From: CBDESN01 sp965242495
GTDB lineage: Bacteria > Pseudomonadota > Alphaproteobacteria > MPNO01
DNA: 64,000 bases
Direction: 5' to 3'
Assembly: GCA_965242495.1 (NCBI GenBank)
Contig: OZ251446.1
Coordinates: forward strand, 3,880,239 to 3,944,238
Below are positions 51,308-59,686 of this stretch, piece after piece. Positions within the stretch are counted from its first letter, which is position 1. Each line of letters starts with the position of its first letter. A program made the translations under genes and the position numbers. A model generated the notes under the pieces. The model saw only the letters and a program-made list of their open reading frames with translations, was not told the DNA's origin and did no database searches.

Positions 51308-52135
51308 TCAGTATTTCCGTCCGAGGGCCGCCGACAGGGTCGCGACGAAATCGCCGACCTCCGCGGCGAGGCGACCGCCGCCCCCGTCCGAATCCAGGCT
51401 GGATTCGATGCGGCGGACGACGGCGCTCCCGACCACCACCAGATCGGCGATCTGGCCGTAGGCGGCGACCTGCTCGGGTCCCGCGATGCCGAAACCGAGG
51501 GCCACCGGCAGATCCGTATGCCGCCGCAGCCGCAGGACGGCCCCGACCGCGGCGGCGACGTCCGGCCGGGCTGCGCCGGTGGTTCCCGCGACCGAAGCCT
51601 GATAGACGAAGCCCCGCGCGCCGTCGAGCCGCGGCCCGAGAGATTCCGGGCTCGCCCCCGCCGGCAGCAGCGGGATTACGGGAACGCCGCGGCGCTGGGC
51701 GGCGCGCCGCAGGTCGGGGGCGGCGTCGACGTCCGGGATCAGGACCGCGTCGATCCCGATCGACCGCGCCCGATCGAAGAAGGCGGCCGGGCCGTGGAAG
51801 CGGAGCGGCGCCGCATAGCTCACCACCGCCAGCGGCGTCGTCCCGTCGCCGGCGCGGAACGCTTCGACCAGCCGGCAGACCCTGTCCACCGTGGTCCCGG
51901 CCGCCAGGGCGCGCCGGTAGGCCGCCCGTATGTCGGGCCCGTCGAGCGGCGCAAGGGCGGTCGGGACGCCGAGCTCGATCGCGTCGGCGCCGGCTCCCGG
52001 CAGGGTTTCGAGAATGGCCAGCGACCGCGCGTCGTCCGGATCGCCGGCGGCGACGAAGACCGCGAGCCCCGCGCGCTTGGCGCGCCGCAACGCGCCGAAC
52101 ATGTCCTCGAACCGCCTTCCGGGGCGCTGGCTCAT
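51308..52135 (-). CDS. divergent tryptophan synthase alpha-like protein
   Basis: A 275-aa TIM barrel clearly related to TrpA: AVFVAAGDPD, AIELGVP with the catalytic Glu, GPDIRAAYRRALAAG, VLIPDVDAAPD, GFVYQASVAGTTGA, LGFGIAGPEQVAAYG and LVVVGSAVVRRIE. The usual FSDPLADGP is changed to TALAPLDGP, so the second catalytic Asp is kept but the Ser-Asp before it is lost, and VLVVDLP is changed. No trpB adjoins it. GGGGAGGAG precedes the ATG. It may be the real TrpA with drift, or a paralogue with another indole-glycerol-phosphate lyase role. It stands upstream of trpDCF but is separated from them by the hairpin. Confidence 0.78.
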   Translation of the reverse strand: MSQRPGRRFEDMFGALRRAKRAGLAVFVAAGDPDDARSLAILETLPGAGADAIELGVPTALAPLDGPDIRAAYRRALAAGTTVDRVCRLVEAFRAGDGTTPLAVVSYAAPLRFHGPAAFFDRARSIGIDAVLIPDVDAAPDLRRAAQRRGVPVIPLLPAGASPESLGPRLDGARGFVYQASVAGTTGAARPDVAAAVGAVLRLRRHTDLPVALGFGIAGPEQVAAYGQIADLVVVGSAVVRRIESSLDSDGGGGRLAAEVGDFVATLSAALGRKY

Positions 52136-52194
52136 CGCCGCGGCTCCTCCCCGCGCCAACCTACCACGCTCCCGCGCAGGCCGCGGACGGGGTA

Positions 52195-52500
52195 AGAGTC
52201 CGTTCGAGAAACCGGCGCCCGCCGGCCCCCCCCCCCCGTCATTCCCGCGAAAGCAGGAATCCAGGGCGGGAAGGGACGGGTCCTTGGCGTCCGCCTCGAC
52301 CGACGGCTTCCCTCGGGCCGTCGTCGCAGGCCCCTCGTCCCCACGGAAACAGGAATTGAAATACGAATATGGATTCCCGCTTTCGCGGGAATGACGAGGA
52401 GGGGGGGACCCCGGGACACTGGCCCCGGGAAGGCCATCGGCTCGAGGCGGATACGCCAAGGGTTTCTTCACACGCTCGAAAGCGGGAATCCATTTCGGGC
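52195..52500. repeat. dispersed palindromic repeats with a 12-C tract
   Basis: Contains agtccgttcgagaaac, a run of 12 C (52226-52237), two gcgggaat palindromes (near 52246 and 52378), the ggctcgaggcggatacgcc module near 52440 and the ttcttcacacgctcgaaagc arm near 52465. Apart from this nothing is seen between 52136 and 52660. Confidence 0.8.
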
Positions 52501-52660
52501 GAAGCCTTCTCGCCGGGGACGGCTCTCATGGACGAACGCGATTCTCAAACGGACCCCGAGAAACGCGGGTCGGCGCATCGACTGCGCGAGCCTCTTGAAT
52601 CGCCGCGCGAAACTGCGCAAAGTCCGCTTTCCACCGATCGGCGAGCGCGCGGAGGCGGCG

Positions 52661-53533
52661 ATGACGATCAAGACGATCCTGGCGTCCGTCAGCACGCCCG
52701 AGGTGAGCCGCTCGACGCTCGAAGTGGCCTTCCGGATCGCGCGCCGGTTCGACGCCCATATCGACGTGCTGCACGTTCGCGCCGACCCGCGCGGCCTCGT
52801 CCCCTACACCGGCGAGGGGATGGACGGCTCGATGATCGAGGAGATCATGGAAGTCACCGAGCGCGAAGGGTCGGAGCGGGCGGCGCGGACGCGGCAGCTG
52901 TTCGACGCCTTTTGCCGTGATCGCGGGCTCGCGATCGCCGATGCGCCCGCGCCGTCGGCCGCCCCGGCGTCGTCGATCGCCTGGCGGGCCGAGATCGGCC
53001 GCGAGGACGAGGTGATCGCGATGCGCGGCCGGCTCTACGACTTGATCGTCGTCGGCCGGCCGCTGCGCGATGCGCCGCTGCCCTCGCCGATCACGCTCGA
53101 AGCGGCGCTTCTGGACACCGGGCGGCCGATCGTCGTGGCGCCGCCCGATGCGCCGCCCGTCACCGGGGCCGCGATCGCCATCGCCTGGGAAGGAAGCCCG
53201 GAGGCCGCCCGCGCGATCGCCGACTCGATGCCGCTTCTCGAGCGGGCCGAGCGGGTGATCGTGCTCGCCTGCCGGACGGCGCAGGTCGCCCAGATCGAGC
53301 CCGAGGAGTTGGTCGCGCGCCTGGCTTGGCGCGGCGTCCGGGCGGAGGTCCGCAATTTCGAGGCGGGCGCCGGCGAGTTGGGTCCCGCCTTCCTCGAAAA
53401 CGCGCGCGCCGCCGCCGCCGACATGCTGATCAAAGGGGCGTATTCGCAGAGCCGCCTCCGCCAGCTCATCCTCGGCGGCCGCACGCGCCATATCCTCGCC
53501 CATACGACGATGCCGGTGCTGCTGGCGCGCTGA
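52661..53533 (+). CDS. universal stress protein (two UspA-like halves)
   Basis: A 290-aa cytoplasmic stress protein. The first half starts MTIKTILASVSTPEVSRSTL and has the UspA strand-helix pattern with IDVLHVRAD and LYDLIVVGRP. The second half (from GAAIAIAWEGSPEAARAIAD) ends MLIKGAYSQSRLRQLILGG then TRHILAHTTMPVLLAR, the normal ATP-binding/C-terminal part. Length fits tandem-domain members in alphaproteobacteria. GGAGG lies five bases before the ATG. The SDR gene follows three bases later, so both may be one transcript. Confidence 0.88.
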   Translation: MTIKTILASVSTPEVSRSTLEVAFRIARRFDAHIDVLHVRADPRGLVPYTGEGMDGSMIEEIMEVTEREGSERAARTRQLFDAFCRDRGLAIADAPAPSAAPASSIAWRAEIGREDEVIAMRGRLYDLIVVGRPLRDAPLPSPITLEAALLDTGRPIVVAPPDAPPVTGAAIAIAWEGSPEAARAIADSMPLLERAERVIVLACRTAQVAQIEPEELVARLAWRGVRAEVRNFEAGAGELGPAFLENARAAAADMLIKGAYSQSRLRQLILGGRTRHILAHTTMPVLLAR

Positions 53534-53536
53534 GCC

Positions 53537-54277
53537 ATGGCGGGCGGCGTTCGCACGTTGGTGCTGACCGGGGCGAGCCGCGGCATCGGGCACGCCGCGG
53601 TCAAGCGGTTCAGCGACGCCGGCTGGCGGATCGTCACCTGCTCCCGCGAGGAGGCGCCGGAGGCGTGCCGGCGCGACCCCAACTGGAGCCATCACGTCCC
53701 GACCGATCTCGCCGACCCGGCGAGCGTCGGACGGTTCATCGATGCGGCCAACGCGCTCCTGGGCGAGGATGGGCTGACGGCCCTGGTCAACAACGCGGCG
53801 CTGTCGCCCAAGACCGATTACGAGGAGCGGCTGGGCTGCCTCAACGGCGATCCCGACGCTTGGCGCGAGGTGTTCGACCTCAACCTGTTCGCGCCGCTGG
53901 TCCTGGCGCGGGGGTTCGCGGCGGCCCTGCACCGGGGCAAGGGCGCGGTGGTCAACGTCACCTCGGTCGCCGGACATGCGATCCACCCGTTCGCGGGCTC
54001 GGCCTACGCCGTCTCCAAGGCCGCCCTCTCCGCCCTGACGCGGGAGATGGCGGTCGAGTTCGCCGAGCTCGGCGTCCGCGTGAACGCCGTGGCGCCGGGC
54101 GAGATCGCGACCGGGATGATCGGCCCCGAATACGAGGCGCTGATCCCGCGCATCCCGCTCAACCGGCTCGGTACGGCCGAAGAGGTCGCGGCCATCGTCT
54201 ACCGGCTGTGCAGCGACGATTTCGGCTACGTCACCGGCGCCGAGCTCTTCGTCACCGGCGGTCAGCATCTGCTGTAG
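53537..54277 (+). CDS. short-chain dehydrogenase/reductase
   Basis: A 246-aa Rossmann oxidoreductase. The cofactor loop is TGASRGIGHA (about 12-21), the NNAALSP motif lies near 80, the catalytic Ser is in NVTSVAGHA, and the Tyr-x-x-x-Lys in SAYAVSKAALSALTREMAVE. The C-terminus YVTGAELFVTGGQHLL is typical of the classical family. The substrate is unknown. The 3' end overlaps the convergent regulator gene by 26 bases. Confidence 0.9.
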   Translation: MAGGVRTLVLTGASRGIGHAAVKRFSDAGWRIVTCSREEAPEACRRDPNWSHHVPTDLADPASVGRFIDAANALLGEDGLTALVNNAALSPKTDYEERLGCLNGDPDAWREVFDLNLFAPLVLARGFAAALHRGKGAVVNVTSVAGHAIHPFAGSAYAVSKAALSALTREMAVEFAELGVRVNAVAPGEIATGMIGPEYEALIPRIPLNRLGTAEEVAAIVYRLCSDDFGYVTGAELFVTGGQHLL

Positions 54278-54842
54278 CGGCGGCGTCCCCGGCGTCCTGG
54301 AGCGCGGCGCGGAACCCCTCCAGCCAGTCGAGCCGGGCGCGGACCAGCCCGATGTCGTGCGCCAGCCAGTCGGCGAAGTCGCCGGCGCCGGCGTGATGCG
54401 GCTCCAGGTCGACCAGACGCGCGAGCTCGATGCGGCAGGCTTCGATCGTCATGTCGAGCTGCTCGCGGCGGCGGCCCGGGTCCAGCAGGTGGAGAAAGCG
54501 CATCTTGAGCGCCAGGACGAGCTTGCTCACGTCGTTGATCGGCGCCCGCAGCGGCGACTCCAGCAGGGCGACGAGCTCGGCGCGCCCCGACCCGGTGACG
54601 CGCAGGCGCGAGTCGCCGCCGTCGTCGTCGCCGCCGCCGCCGTCCGCCTCGATCAACCCTTCGTAGCGCAGCAGCTCGATCGGAGCGCCGATCAGCTCCA
54701 GCGACGGGCCGACGAAACGGCTGGTGAAATGACGCACCTCGCGGGCGAGCTCGGCGTAGCGCAGCGGCCGGTCGGCGAGCAGGCCCAGCGCGGCGAGCCG
54801 CACCGCCTCCCGCGGCAGAAGCGAGTTGTCGCTATATACCAT
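54252..54842 (-). CDS. PadR-like winged-helix regulator
   Basis: A 196-aa protein with an N-terminal winged-helix region (EAVRLAALGLLADRPLRYAE, then LRYEGLIEADG and LRVTGSGRAELVALL). A C-terminal helical dimerisation part follows (LDMTIEACRIELARLV). This arrangement matches PadR-family repressors, although the N-terminal match is weak. A Gly/Asp-rich insert (GGGGDDDGGDS) sits in the wing. The ATG overlaps the stop of the small ORF behind hemA, so it appears to be in the hemA transcript. The target is unknown. Confidence 0.65.
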   Translation of the reverse strand: MVYSDNSLLPREAVRLAALGLLADRPLRYAELAREVRHFTSRFVGPSLELIGAPIELLRYEGLIEADGGGGDDDGGDSRLRVTGSGRAELVALLESPLRAPINDVSKLVLALKMRFLHLLDPGRRREQLDMTIEACRIELARLVDLEPHHAGAGDFADWLAHDIGLVRARLDWLEGFRAALQDAGDAAATADADRR

Positions 54843-55077
54843 GCCGCCGGTCCCCGGCCCGCGCCCGCTCCGGCCGGCCCGCTCCCGGCGCGTCGGCGTC
54901 CTTCTTCGTCCCGGCCGGCCGCGCGCGCAAATCGCGGATCCCGGGCGAGTCGCCGGGATCGACGCGCAGCGCCCTGGCCGACGTTTCCGCCGTTCGTATT
55001 CGCTCCCCCGGCTCGGCGCGGTCGAGCCTCTCCTCCGATCCCGGCGCCGGCGTCGGATCGCTCACGGGCGGACTCAC
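54832..55077 (-). CDS. small 81-aa protein coupled to hemA
   Basis: GTG at 55077 overlaps the hemA stop (GTGA), and the ORF's own stop overlaps the ATG of the PadR-like gene by 11 bases. The product is Pro/Arg/Asp-rich and low-complexity (SPPVSDPTPAPGSEERLDRA) with no recognisable domain. The double overlap is the only evidence that it is real. It may be a coupling ORF rather than a functional protein. Confidence 0.4.
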   Translation of the reverse strand: MSPPVSDPTPAPGSEERLDRAEPGERIRTAETSARALRVDPGDSPGIRDLRARPAGTKKDADAPGAGRPERARAGDRRHGI

Positions 55078-56291
55078 GCGGCGCGTTCGAGCCGCAGCCG
55101 GCCCCAGACCTCGGCGAGGGCCGCGACCAGGGCGCGCATCGCGTCGTCGTCGTGCAGCGGCGACGGGGTGAGTCGCAGCCGCTCGCCGCCGCGCGGGACG
55201 GTCGGGTAGTTGATCGGTTGGACGTAGATCCGGTGCCGCGCCAGCAGCTCGTCCGTCACCTGCTTGCAGCGCGCCGCATCGCCCACCGGAACCGGAACGA
55301 TGTGCGAAGGCGACGGCGTCACCGGCAGCCCGGCCTCGCGCAGCATGGATTTGAGCGTCGCCGCGCGCTCCTGGTGGGCGGCGCGAAGCGCGGCCCCCGG
55401 CGCCCCCTTCACGATCTCGACGCTGGCCAGCGCGCCCGCCGCGATTGCGGGGGGGAGGGCGGTGGTGAAGATGAAGCCGGACGCATGGCTGCGGATGAAG
55501 TCCACCAGCGCCGCGGATCCCGCGATATAGCCGCCGGCGAGGCCGAACGCCTTGCCCAGCGTGCCTTGTACGACGCCGATGCGATGCATCTGGCCGTCGC
55601 GCTCGGCGACTCCCGCCCCGCGCTCGCCATAGAGGCCGACGGCGTGGACCTCGTCCAGATAGGTCAGCGCGCCGAAGCGTTCCGCCGCGTCGCAGATCTC
55701 GCCGATCGGGGCGATGTCGCCGTCCATCGAGTAGACCGATTCGAAGGCGACCAGCTTGGGCGCGTCCGGGTCGCAGGCGGCGAGGCGGCGCTCCAGGTCG
55801 GCGGGGTCGTTGTGGCGGAAGATGCGCTTCTCCGCCCGGCTATGGCGGATGCCGGCGATCATCGACGCATGGTTGGCCTCGTCCGACAGGACGATGCAGC
55901 CGGGGAGCATCGCCCCCAGTGTGCCCAGGCTCGCCTCGTTGGCGACGTAGCCCGAGGTGAACAGCAGCGCCGCGTCGGCGCAGTGCAGGTCGGCCAGCGC
56001 GCGCTCCAGCCGGACGTGGTCGTGCGCGGTGCCGGCGATGTTGCGGGTGCCGCCGGCGCCGGCGCCGGCGCGGTCGATCGCCGCCTTCATCGCCGCCAGC
56101 ACGTCCGCGTGCTGGCCCATGCCGAGATAGTCGTTGGAGCACCAGACCGTGACCTCGCCCACCTCGCCGCCGCGATGATGGGCGGCGCGCGGGAAGCCTC
56201 CGGCGCGCCGCTCCAGCTCGGCGAACACGCGGTAGCGGCCTTCCGCCCGCAGCCGGTCGATCGCCTCGGTGAAGAATCGCTCGTAGTCCAT
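55074..56291 (-). CDS. hemA: 5-aminolevulinate synthase
   Basis: A 405-aa PLP enzyme condensing succinyl-CoA and glycine in the C4 haem pathway. Start MDYERFFTEAIDRLRAEGRY, WCSNDYLGMGQHADVLAAM, GTRNIAGTAHDHVRLE, YLDEVHAVGLYG, and the PLP Lys in GTLGKAFGLAGGYIAG. The C-terminus RLRLTPSPLHDDDAM is normal. Presence of this enzyme is a mark of alphaproteobacteria. The ATG at 56291 begins the conserved N-terminus. It leads a small operon with the 81-aa ORF and the PadR-like gene. Confidence 0.96.
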   Translation of the reverse strand: MDYERFFTEAIDRLRAEGRYRVFAELERRAGGFPRAAHHRGGEVGEVTVWCSNDYLGMGQHADVLAAMKAAIDRAGAGAGGTRNIAGTAHDHVRLERALADLHCADAALLFTSGYVANEASLGTLGAMLPGCIVLSDEANHASMIAGIRHSRAEKRIFRHNDPADLERRLAACDPDAPKLVAFESVYSMDGDIAPIGEICDAAERFGALTYLDEVHAVGLYGERGAGVAERDGQMHRIGVVQGTLGKAFGLAGGYIAGSAALVDFIRSHASGFIFTTALPPAIAAGALASVEIVKGAPGAALRAAHQERAATLKSMLREAGLPVTPSPSHIVPVPVGDAARCKQVTDELLARHRIYVQPINYPTVPRGGERLRLTPSPLHDDDAMRALVAALAEVWGRLRLERAA

Positions 56292-56433
56292 CGTCCGGGC
56301 CGCCCCGTCTCTCCGCCCGTCCGTCCCCGCGCGGCGCTGCCGGTCCCATAGCGCCAACGGCGCGGTTTGTCGATGGCGTTCCGACGCCGCAGGCGCGCGC
56401 CCGCGCCCGGGACGCCGGGGTGAGGAATACGAC

Positions 56434-57450
56434 TCAGCCGCCGGTCATGCTCATATGGCGCGGGACCGCCGGGCTCGGGCGTCGGCGGTCGATGACGAAG
56501 TCGTGCCCCTTGGGCTTCCGCGAGATCGCCTCGTCGATCGCCGCCATCAGCGCCTCGTCGCCGCCGCCGGCGCGGAGCGGCGCGCGGAGGTCCGCCGCAT
56601 CCTCCTGCCCCAGGCACATGAACAGAGTTCCCGTGCAGGTGAGCCGCACCCGGTTGCACGACTCGCAGAAGTTGTGGGTGAGCGGGGTGATGAAGCCGAC
56701 CCGTCCGCCGGTCTCGCGGCAGGTCGTATAGCGCGCCGGGCCGCCGGTCCGGTGGTCGGACTCGTCGAGGGTGAAGCGCTCGCGCAGCCGGGCCAACGCC
56801 ATCGACAGCGGCATGTACTGGTCGAGCCGGGCGTCGGCGCCGATCTCGCCCATCGGCATCACCTCGATGAAGGTCAGGTCGTAGCCGCGCTCGCCGCACC
56901 AGCGGACCAGCGTCTCGAACTCGTCGTCGTTGACGCCCTTGAGGGCTACGGCGTTGATCTTGATCGCGAGCCCGGCCGCGGCCGCGGCCTCGAGCCCCGC
57001 GATTACCTTGGCGAGATCGCCCCAGCGCGTGATCCGGGCGAACTTGGCGGGATCCAGCGTGTCGAGCGAGACGTTGATGCGCCGGACGCCGGCGGCGGCC
57101 AGCCGGTCGGCGTAGCGGGCGAGCTGGCTGCCGTTGGTGGTGACGGTGAGCTCGTCCAGCGTCCCCGTCCGCAGGTGACGTCCCAGGCGCTCGATCAGCC
57201 ACATGACGTTGCGGCGGACCAGCGGCTCGCCGCCGGTGAGCCGGAGCTTGCGCACGCCACGCCGGACGAAGGCGCTGCACAGCCGGTCGAGCTCCTCCAG
57301 AGCGAGCACGTCGGCCTTGGGCAGGAAGGTCATGTCCTCGGCCATGCAGTAGACGCAGCGGAAGTCGCAGCGATCCGTCACCGAGACCCGCAGATAGCTG
57401 ACCCGGCGGTCGAACGGATCGATCAGCGGCGGCGGCGCCGGTGCGTCCAT
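56434..57450 (-). CDS. moaA: GTP 3',8-cyclase (molybdenum cofactor step 1)
   Basis: A 338-aa radical-SAM enzyme. The first 4Fe-4S cluster is in CDFRCVYCMAE (CxxxCxxC), followed by LRLTGGEPLVRRN and the SAM site VSLDTLDPAKF. The second cluster is in FCESCNRVRLTCTGTLFMC. The essential C-terminal Gly-Gly is present (MSMTGG). It feeds molybdopterin synthesis needed by the molybdo-hydroxylases at 25411-28015 and 33686-36022. GAGGAG precedes the ATG. It is a monocistronic gene as far as can be seen. Confidence 0.96.
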   Translation of the reverse strand: MDAPAPPPLIDPFDRRVSYLRVSVTDRCDFRCVYCMAEDMTFLPKADVLALEELDRLCSAFVRRGVRKLRLTGGEPLVRRNVMWLIERLGRHLRTGTLDELTVTTNGSQLARYADRLAAAGVRRINVSLDTLDPAKFARITRWGDLAKVIAGLEAAAAAGLAIKINAVALKGVNDDEFETLVRWCGERGYDLTFIEVMPMGEIGADARLDQYMPLSMALARLRERFTLDESDHRTGGPARYTTCRETGGRVGFITPLTHNFCESCNRVRLTCTGTLFMCLGQEDAADLRAPLRAGGGDEALMAAIDEAISRKPKGHDFVIDRRRPSPAVPRHMSMTGG

Positions 57451-57579
57451 GATCGGGCGTCTCCTCGCTTCCGGCCCTCGCCCCGGGGGCGAGCGCTATG
57501 ACGACGCGAATATAACGCCTTCGACGCCGAAGGGGAAGGGGGTATGGACGGGGCGAAACCTACCGGCTAGGATCGCGGC

Positions 57580-58041
57580 ATGAGCATCGTCGCCTTCGAT
57601 ACGCTCGCCGCCGCCCGCAGCCTCGAAGCCGCCGGCTTCGCCCAGCAGCAGGCCGAAGCGATCACCAACGCCGTCCGCGACGCCGTAACGGAAAACGTCG
57701 CCGCCAGGGCCGACGTCGAACGCGTGGGCGAAAAGGTCGAGCATCTGGACGAGAAGTTCGAACGCCTGGAGGAAAAGGCCGACCGCCTGGAGGAGAAGGT
57801 CGAACGCCTGGAGGAGAAGGTCGACCGTCTGGACGAGAAGATCGACGGCGTAAGGGAAGAACTCAAAGCCGACCTCGACGCCCTGAGACAAGAATTCAAG
57901 GCCGACCTCGACGCCGTGAGATCCGAGATCAAGGCCGACATCGCCCGGCTCGGCGCGAGGATCGATGCGCTGATGCTCCGCTTCGCCGTGTTCGGCATCG
58001 GCCTTGTCGGCGTCGCGATCGCGGCGATGAAGCTGTTGTAG
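57580..58041 (+). CDS. DUF1640 coiled-coil protein with C-terminal membrane anchor
   Basis: A 153-aa protein starting MSIVAFDTLAAARSLEAAGF and AQQQAEAITNAVRDA, the DUF1640 (CCDC90-like) opening. Residues about 50-105 are heptads rich in Glu/Lys/Leu (ERLEEKADRLEEKVERLEEK), a clear coiled coil with repeated seven-residue units. A short hydrophobic helix (FAVFGIGLVGVAIAAMKLL) ends the protein. Such proteins are inner-membrane tethered with unknown role and are often found beside mobile genes in alphaproteobacteria. Some near-repeat codon blocks suggest recent heptad expansion. Confidence 0.85.
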   Translation: MSIVAFDTLAAARSLEAAGFAQQQAEAITNAVRDAVTENVAARADVERVGEKVEHLDEKFERLEEKADRLEEKVERLEEKVDRLDEKIDGVREELKADLDALRQEFKADLDAVRSEIKADIARLGARIDALMLRFAVFGIGLVGVAIAAMKLL

Positions 58042-58185
58042 GCGCAGGGCAAGCCTTCCGCGCCCCCGGAACGTCGGGTGACGTGGACGACATGGCGGCG
58101 AAGCGCGCGTCCTTCCGCGCTGCGGCGGGACGCATCCTCAAGACGCTCGTCTTGCCCCCAAGGAGCCGTCTCCCCCGTCCCCGGC

Positions 58186-58335
58186 TTGCGCCGCAAAGCC
58201 CTCCATGCCAGCCTCAAGCGCAAAGGATCCCACGCCAAGCGCCTTCCCAAGGGCCGCAAGCCCACGACCCCAAGCGAGATCGTCCGGATCGACGCCCTCT
58301 CCATCTTTCCATTACGCGGACGCAAGGAGGCCGCC
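58186..58335 (+). pseudogene. possible integrase-type transposase remnant
   Basis: The frame ahead of the antitoxin gene reads LRRKALHASLKRKGSHAKRL and PKGRKPTTPSEIVRIDALSI. This resembles the region before the first catalytic Asp of integrase-core (IS481/IS3-like) transposases. It has no start of its own and no downstream catalytic part. Confidence 0.35.
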
Positions 58336-58338
58336 AAG

Positions 58339-58596
58339 ATGAACGCCGCCATCACCGTCCGCGACGTCGATCCAAGAGACAAGTCCTGGCTCAAGCGCGA
58401 AGCGCGTCACGTTGGCGTTTCGATGGAAGAGTTCGTCCGCCGCCTTATCCGCGAGAAGCGCGTCGAGACCGAGCGCCGGCCAAAGCCGTCCGAGGCCTTC
58501 GCGCGGCGTTTCGGACCCGAACACGGGGTCGAGTTGCCGACGCGCAGGCGCTACGGCTACGAGCTCGTCGAATTCGCCGACGAGACCGAGACGTGA
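58339..58596 (+). CDS. FitA/VapB-type ribbon-helix-helix antitoxin
   Basis: An 85-aa protein. The N-terminal RHH DNA-binding part reads AAITVRDVDPRDKSWLKREA then GVSMEEFVRRLIREK. The C-terminal segment (FARRFGPEHGVELPTRR ... FADETET) is the toxin-wrapping tail seen in FitA-like proteins. AAGGAGG precedes the ATG. Its TGA overlaps the GTG of the PIN-toxin remnant (GTGA), the classical antitoxin-toxin order. With the toxin truncated, it may now be only an orphan repressor. Confidence 0.8.
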   Translation: MNAAITVRDVDPRDKSWLKREARHVGVSMEEFVRRLIREKRVETERRPKPSEAFARRFGPEHGVELPTRRRYGYELVEFADETET

Positions 58597-58700
58597 CCTC
58601 ACGGATCGCCTGGTTGCTCGACACGAACGTCGTCTCGGAAATGATGCGGCCCAATCCGGAGCCGCGCATCGCTGGTTTTCTCGATTCGATTGCCGGCGAG
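58593..58700 (+). pseudogene. truncated PIN-domain (VapC/FitB) toxin
   Basis: GTG at 58593 opens a PIN domain: WLLDTNVVSEMMRPNPEP with the first catalytic Asp, then RIAGFLDSIAGEGIGLAS. Similarity stops there. The expected ITVWEIL helix and the later acidic residues are missing, and the frame runs on into sequence belonging to a decayed transposase. The toxin should therefore be inactive. Confidence 0.75.
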
Positions 58701-58823
58701 GGGATCGGTCTCGCCTCGCGGGCATTCTTCCTCCGCGCCTTTGGCGAGCTTGCCGAGACGCTCATGCGGATGGCTGGAGCGCGCCTTGTCCCGCCGCCTC
58801 CGCCCGCCCCGACGGCGGCCCGT

Positions 58824-58972
58824 CTCCCTCGCGCCGGGCCATCGCCGTCATGATCTTCTGCTTCATCGTCCAGGCCGTCCGCCTGCCGGACCCCCGGCCG
58901 GCGCCCCGGCTCCACCGGCGAGACGCCGTTCTTCGCCGTCACGATCGGGTGGATGGCCGCGAACCACGCCGT
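58824..58972 (-). pseudogene. IS1595-type transposase fragment, frameshifted
   Basis: On the minus strand AWFAAIHPIVTAKNGVSPVE is followed, after a frame change, by RTAWTMKQKIMTAMARREG. Together these match the region before the catalytic domain of IS1595-family transposases. Both ends are missing. The element probably destroyed the PIN toxin gene on the other strand. Confidence 0.55.
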
Positions 58973-59034
58973 CGGCGGCGGCGGAGAGGCGGGTCGTGGT
59001 GGCGCGGGCGTTCCTCGAGTCGTCATAGGCCCCC

Positions 59035-59315
59035 GTCATTCCCCCGGTCGGGCCGGGGACAGGCTCCGCGAAAGAGCATGTGACGAAACCCTTGGCGTAT
59101 CCGCCTCGAGCCGATGGCCTTCCCGGAGCCATCGTCACAGCCCCCCTCGTCATTCCCGCGAAAGCGGGAATCCATGGCGGGAAAGGATGAGTCCTCAGGC
59201 GTATCCGCCTCGACCTACGGCCTCCCTCGGGCCGTCGTCACAGGCTCTCCTCGGCTGAACCGACGCCCACGCGCACGTCTCGGGATTCCTTCACACGCTC
59301 GAAAGCGGGAATCCA
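59035..59315. repeat. dispersed palindromic repeats before the porin gene
   Basis: Contains cattcccccggtcgggccgg, cgaaagagcatgtgacgaaa, the cttggcgtatccgcctcgag module (59090), the perfect palindrome attcccgcgaaagcgggaat (59152-59171) and a 65-base segment (59251-59315) shared with 18982-19046. Nothing recognisable lies between 59360 and 59640. Confidence 0.85.
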
Positions 59316-59644
59316 GGGCGCTCGCGCCCCGGCGGGACCCGGTTTCTCAAACCGACGCTCATCGAGGCCCGCCCGCGCGCCGGGAACGGATGGAGACGCC
59401 GCAATCGGTCGCGGCCCGGCTCGGGAGCGGCCGCGCCCGTCCCTCGGCCGGAACCCCCGGAAAGATCGCGCGCGCCGCCGGCGCCCGTCTTCGTCATGCG
59501 CCGGGGCGCAGGGGCCCCGGCCTGTTGCAAATTTGTCACGCATGCGGGCTTTTTCGCCGATCGCGGGGATTTTTCCGTTGCTCCTGCGCCGAATTCCCGG
59601 CTATGACCCCGGCCGCGGCGGGGCGCGGTTCGCGCCGGGCCGCG

Positions 59645-59658
59645 ATTGGATATCCAAT
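59645..59658. promoter_or_regulatory. perfect 14-bp palindrome upstream of the porin gene
   Basis: ATTGGATATCCAAT is a perfect dyad 28 bases before the porin ATG, in or near the likely 5' leader. It has the form of an operator for a dimeric regulator. A weak promoter-like TTGCTC-18-TATGAC lies at about 59578-59607. Confidence 0.4.
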
Positions 59659-59686
59659 GCGTCAACGATCTTGAGGTAACGAACCC

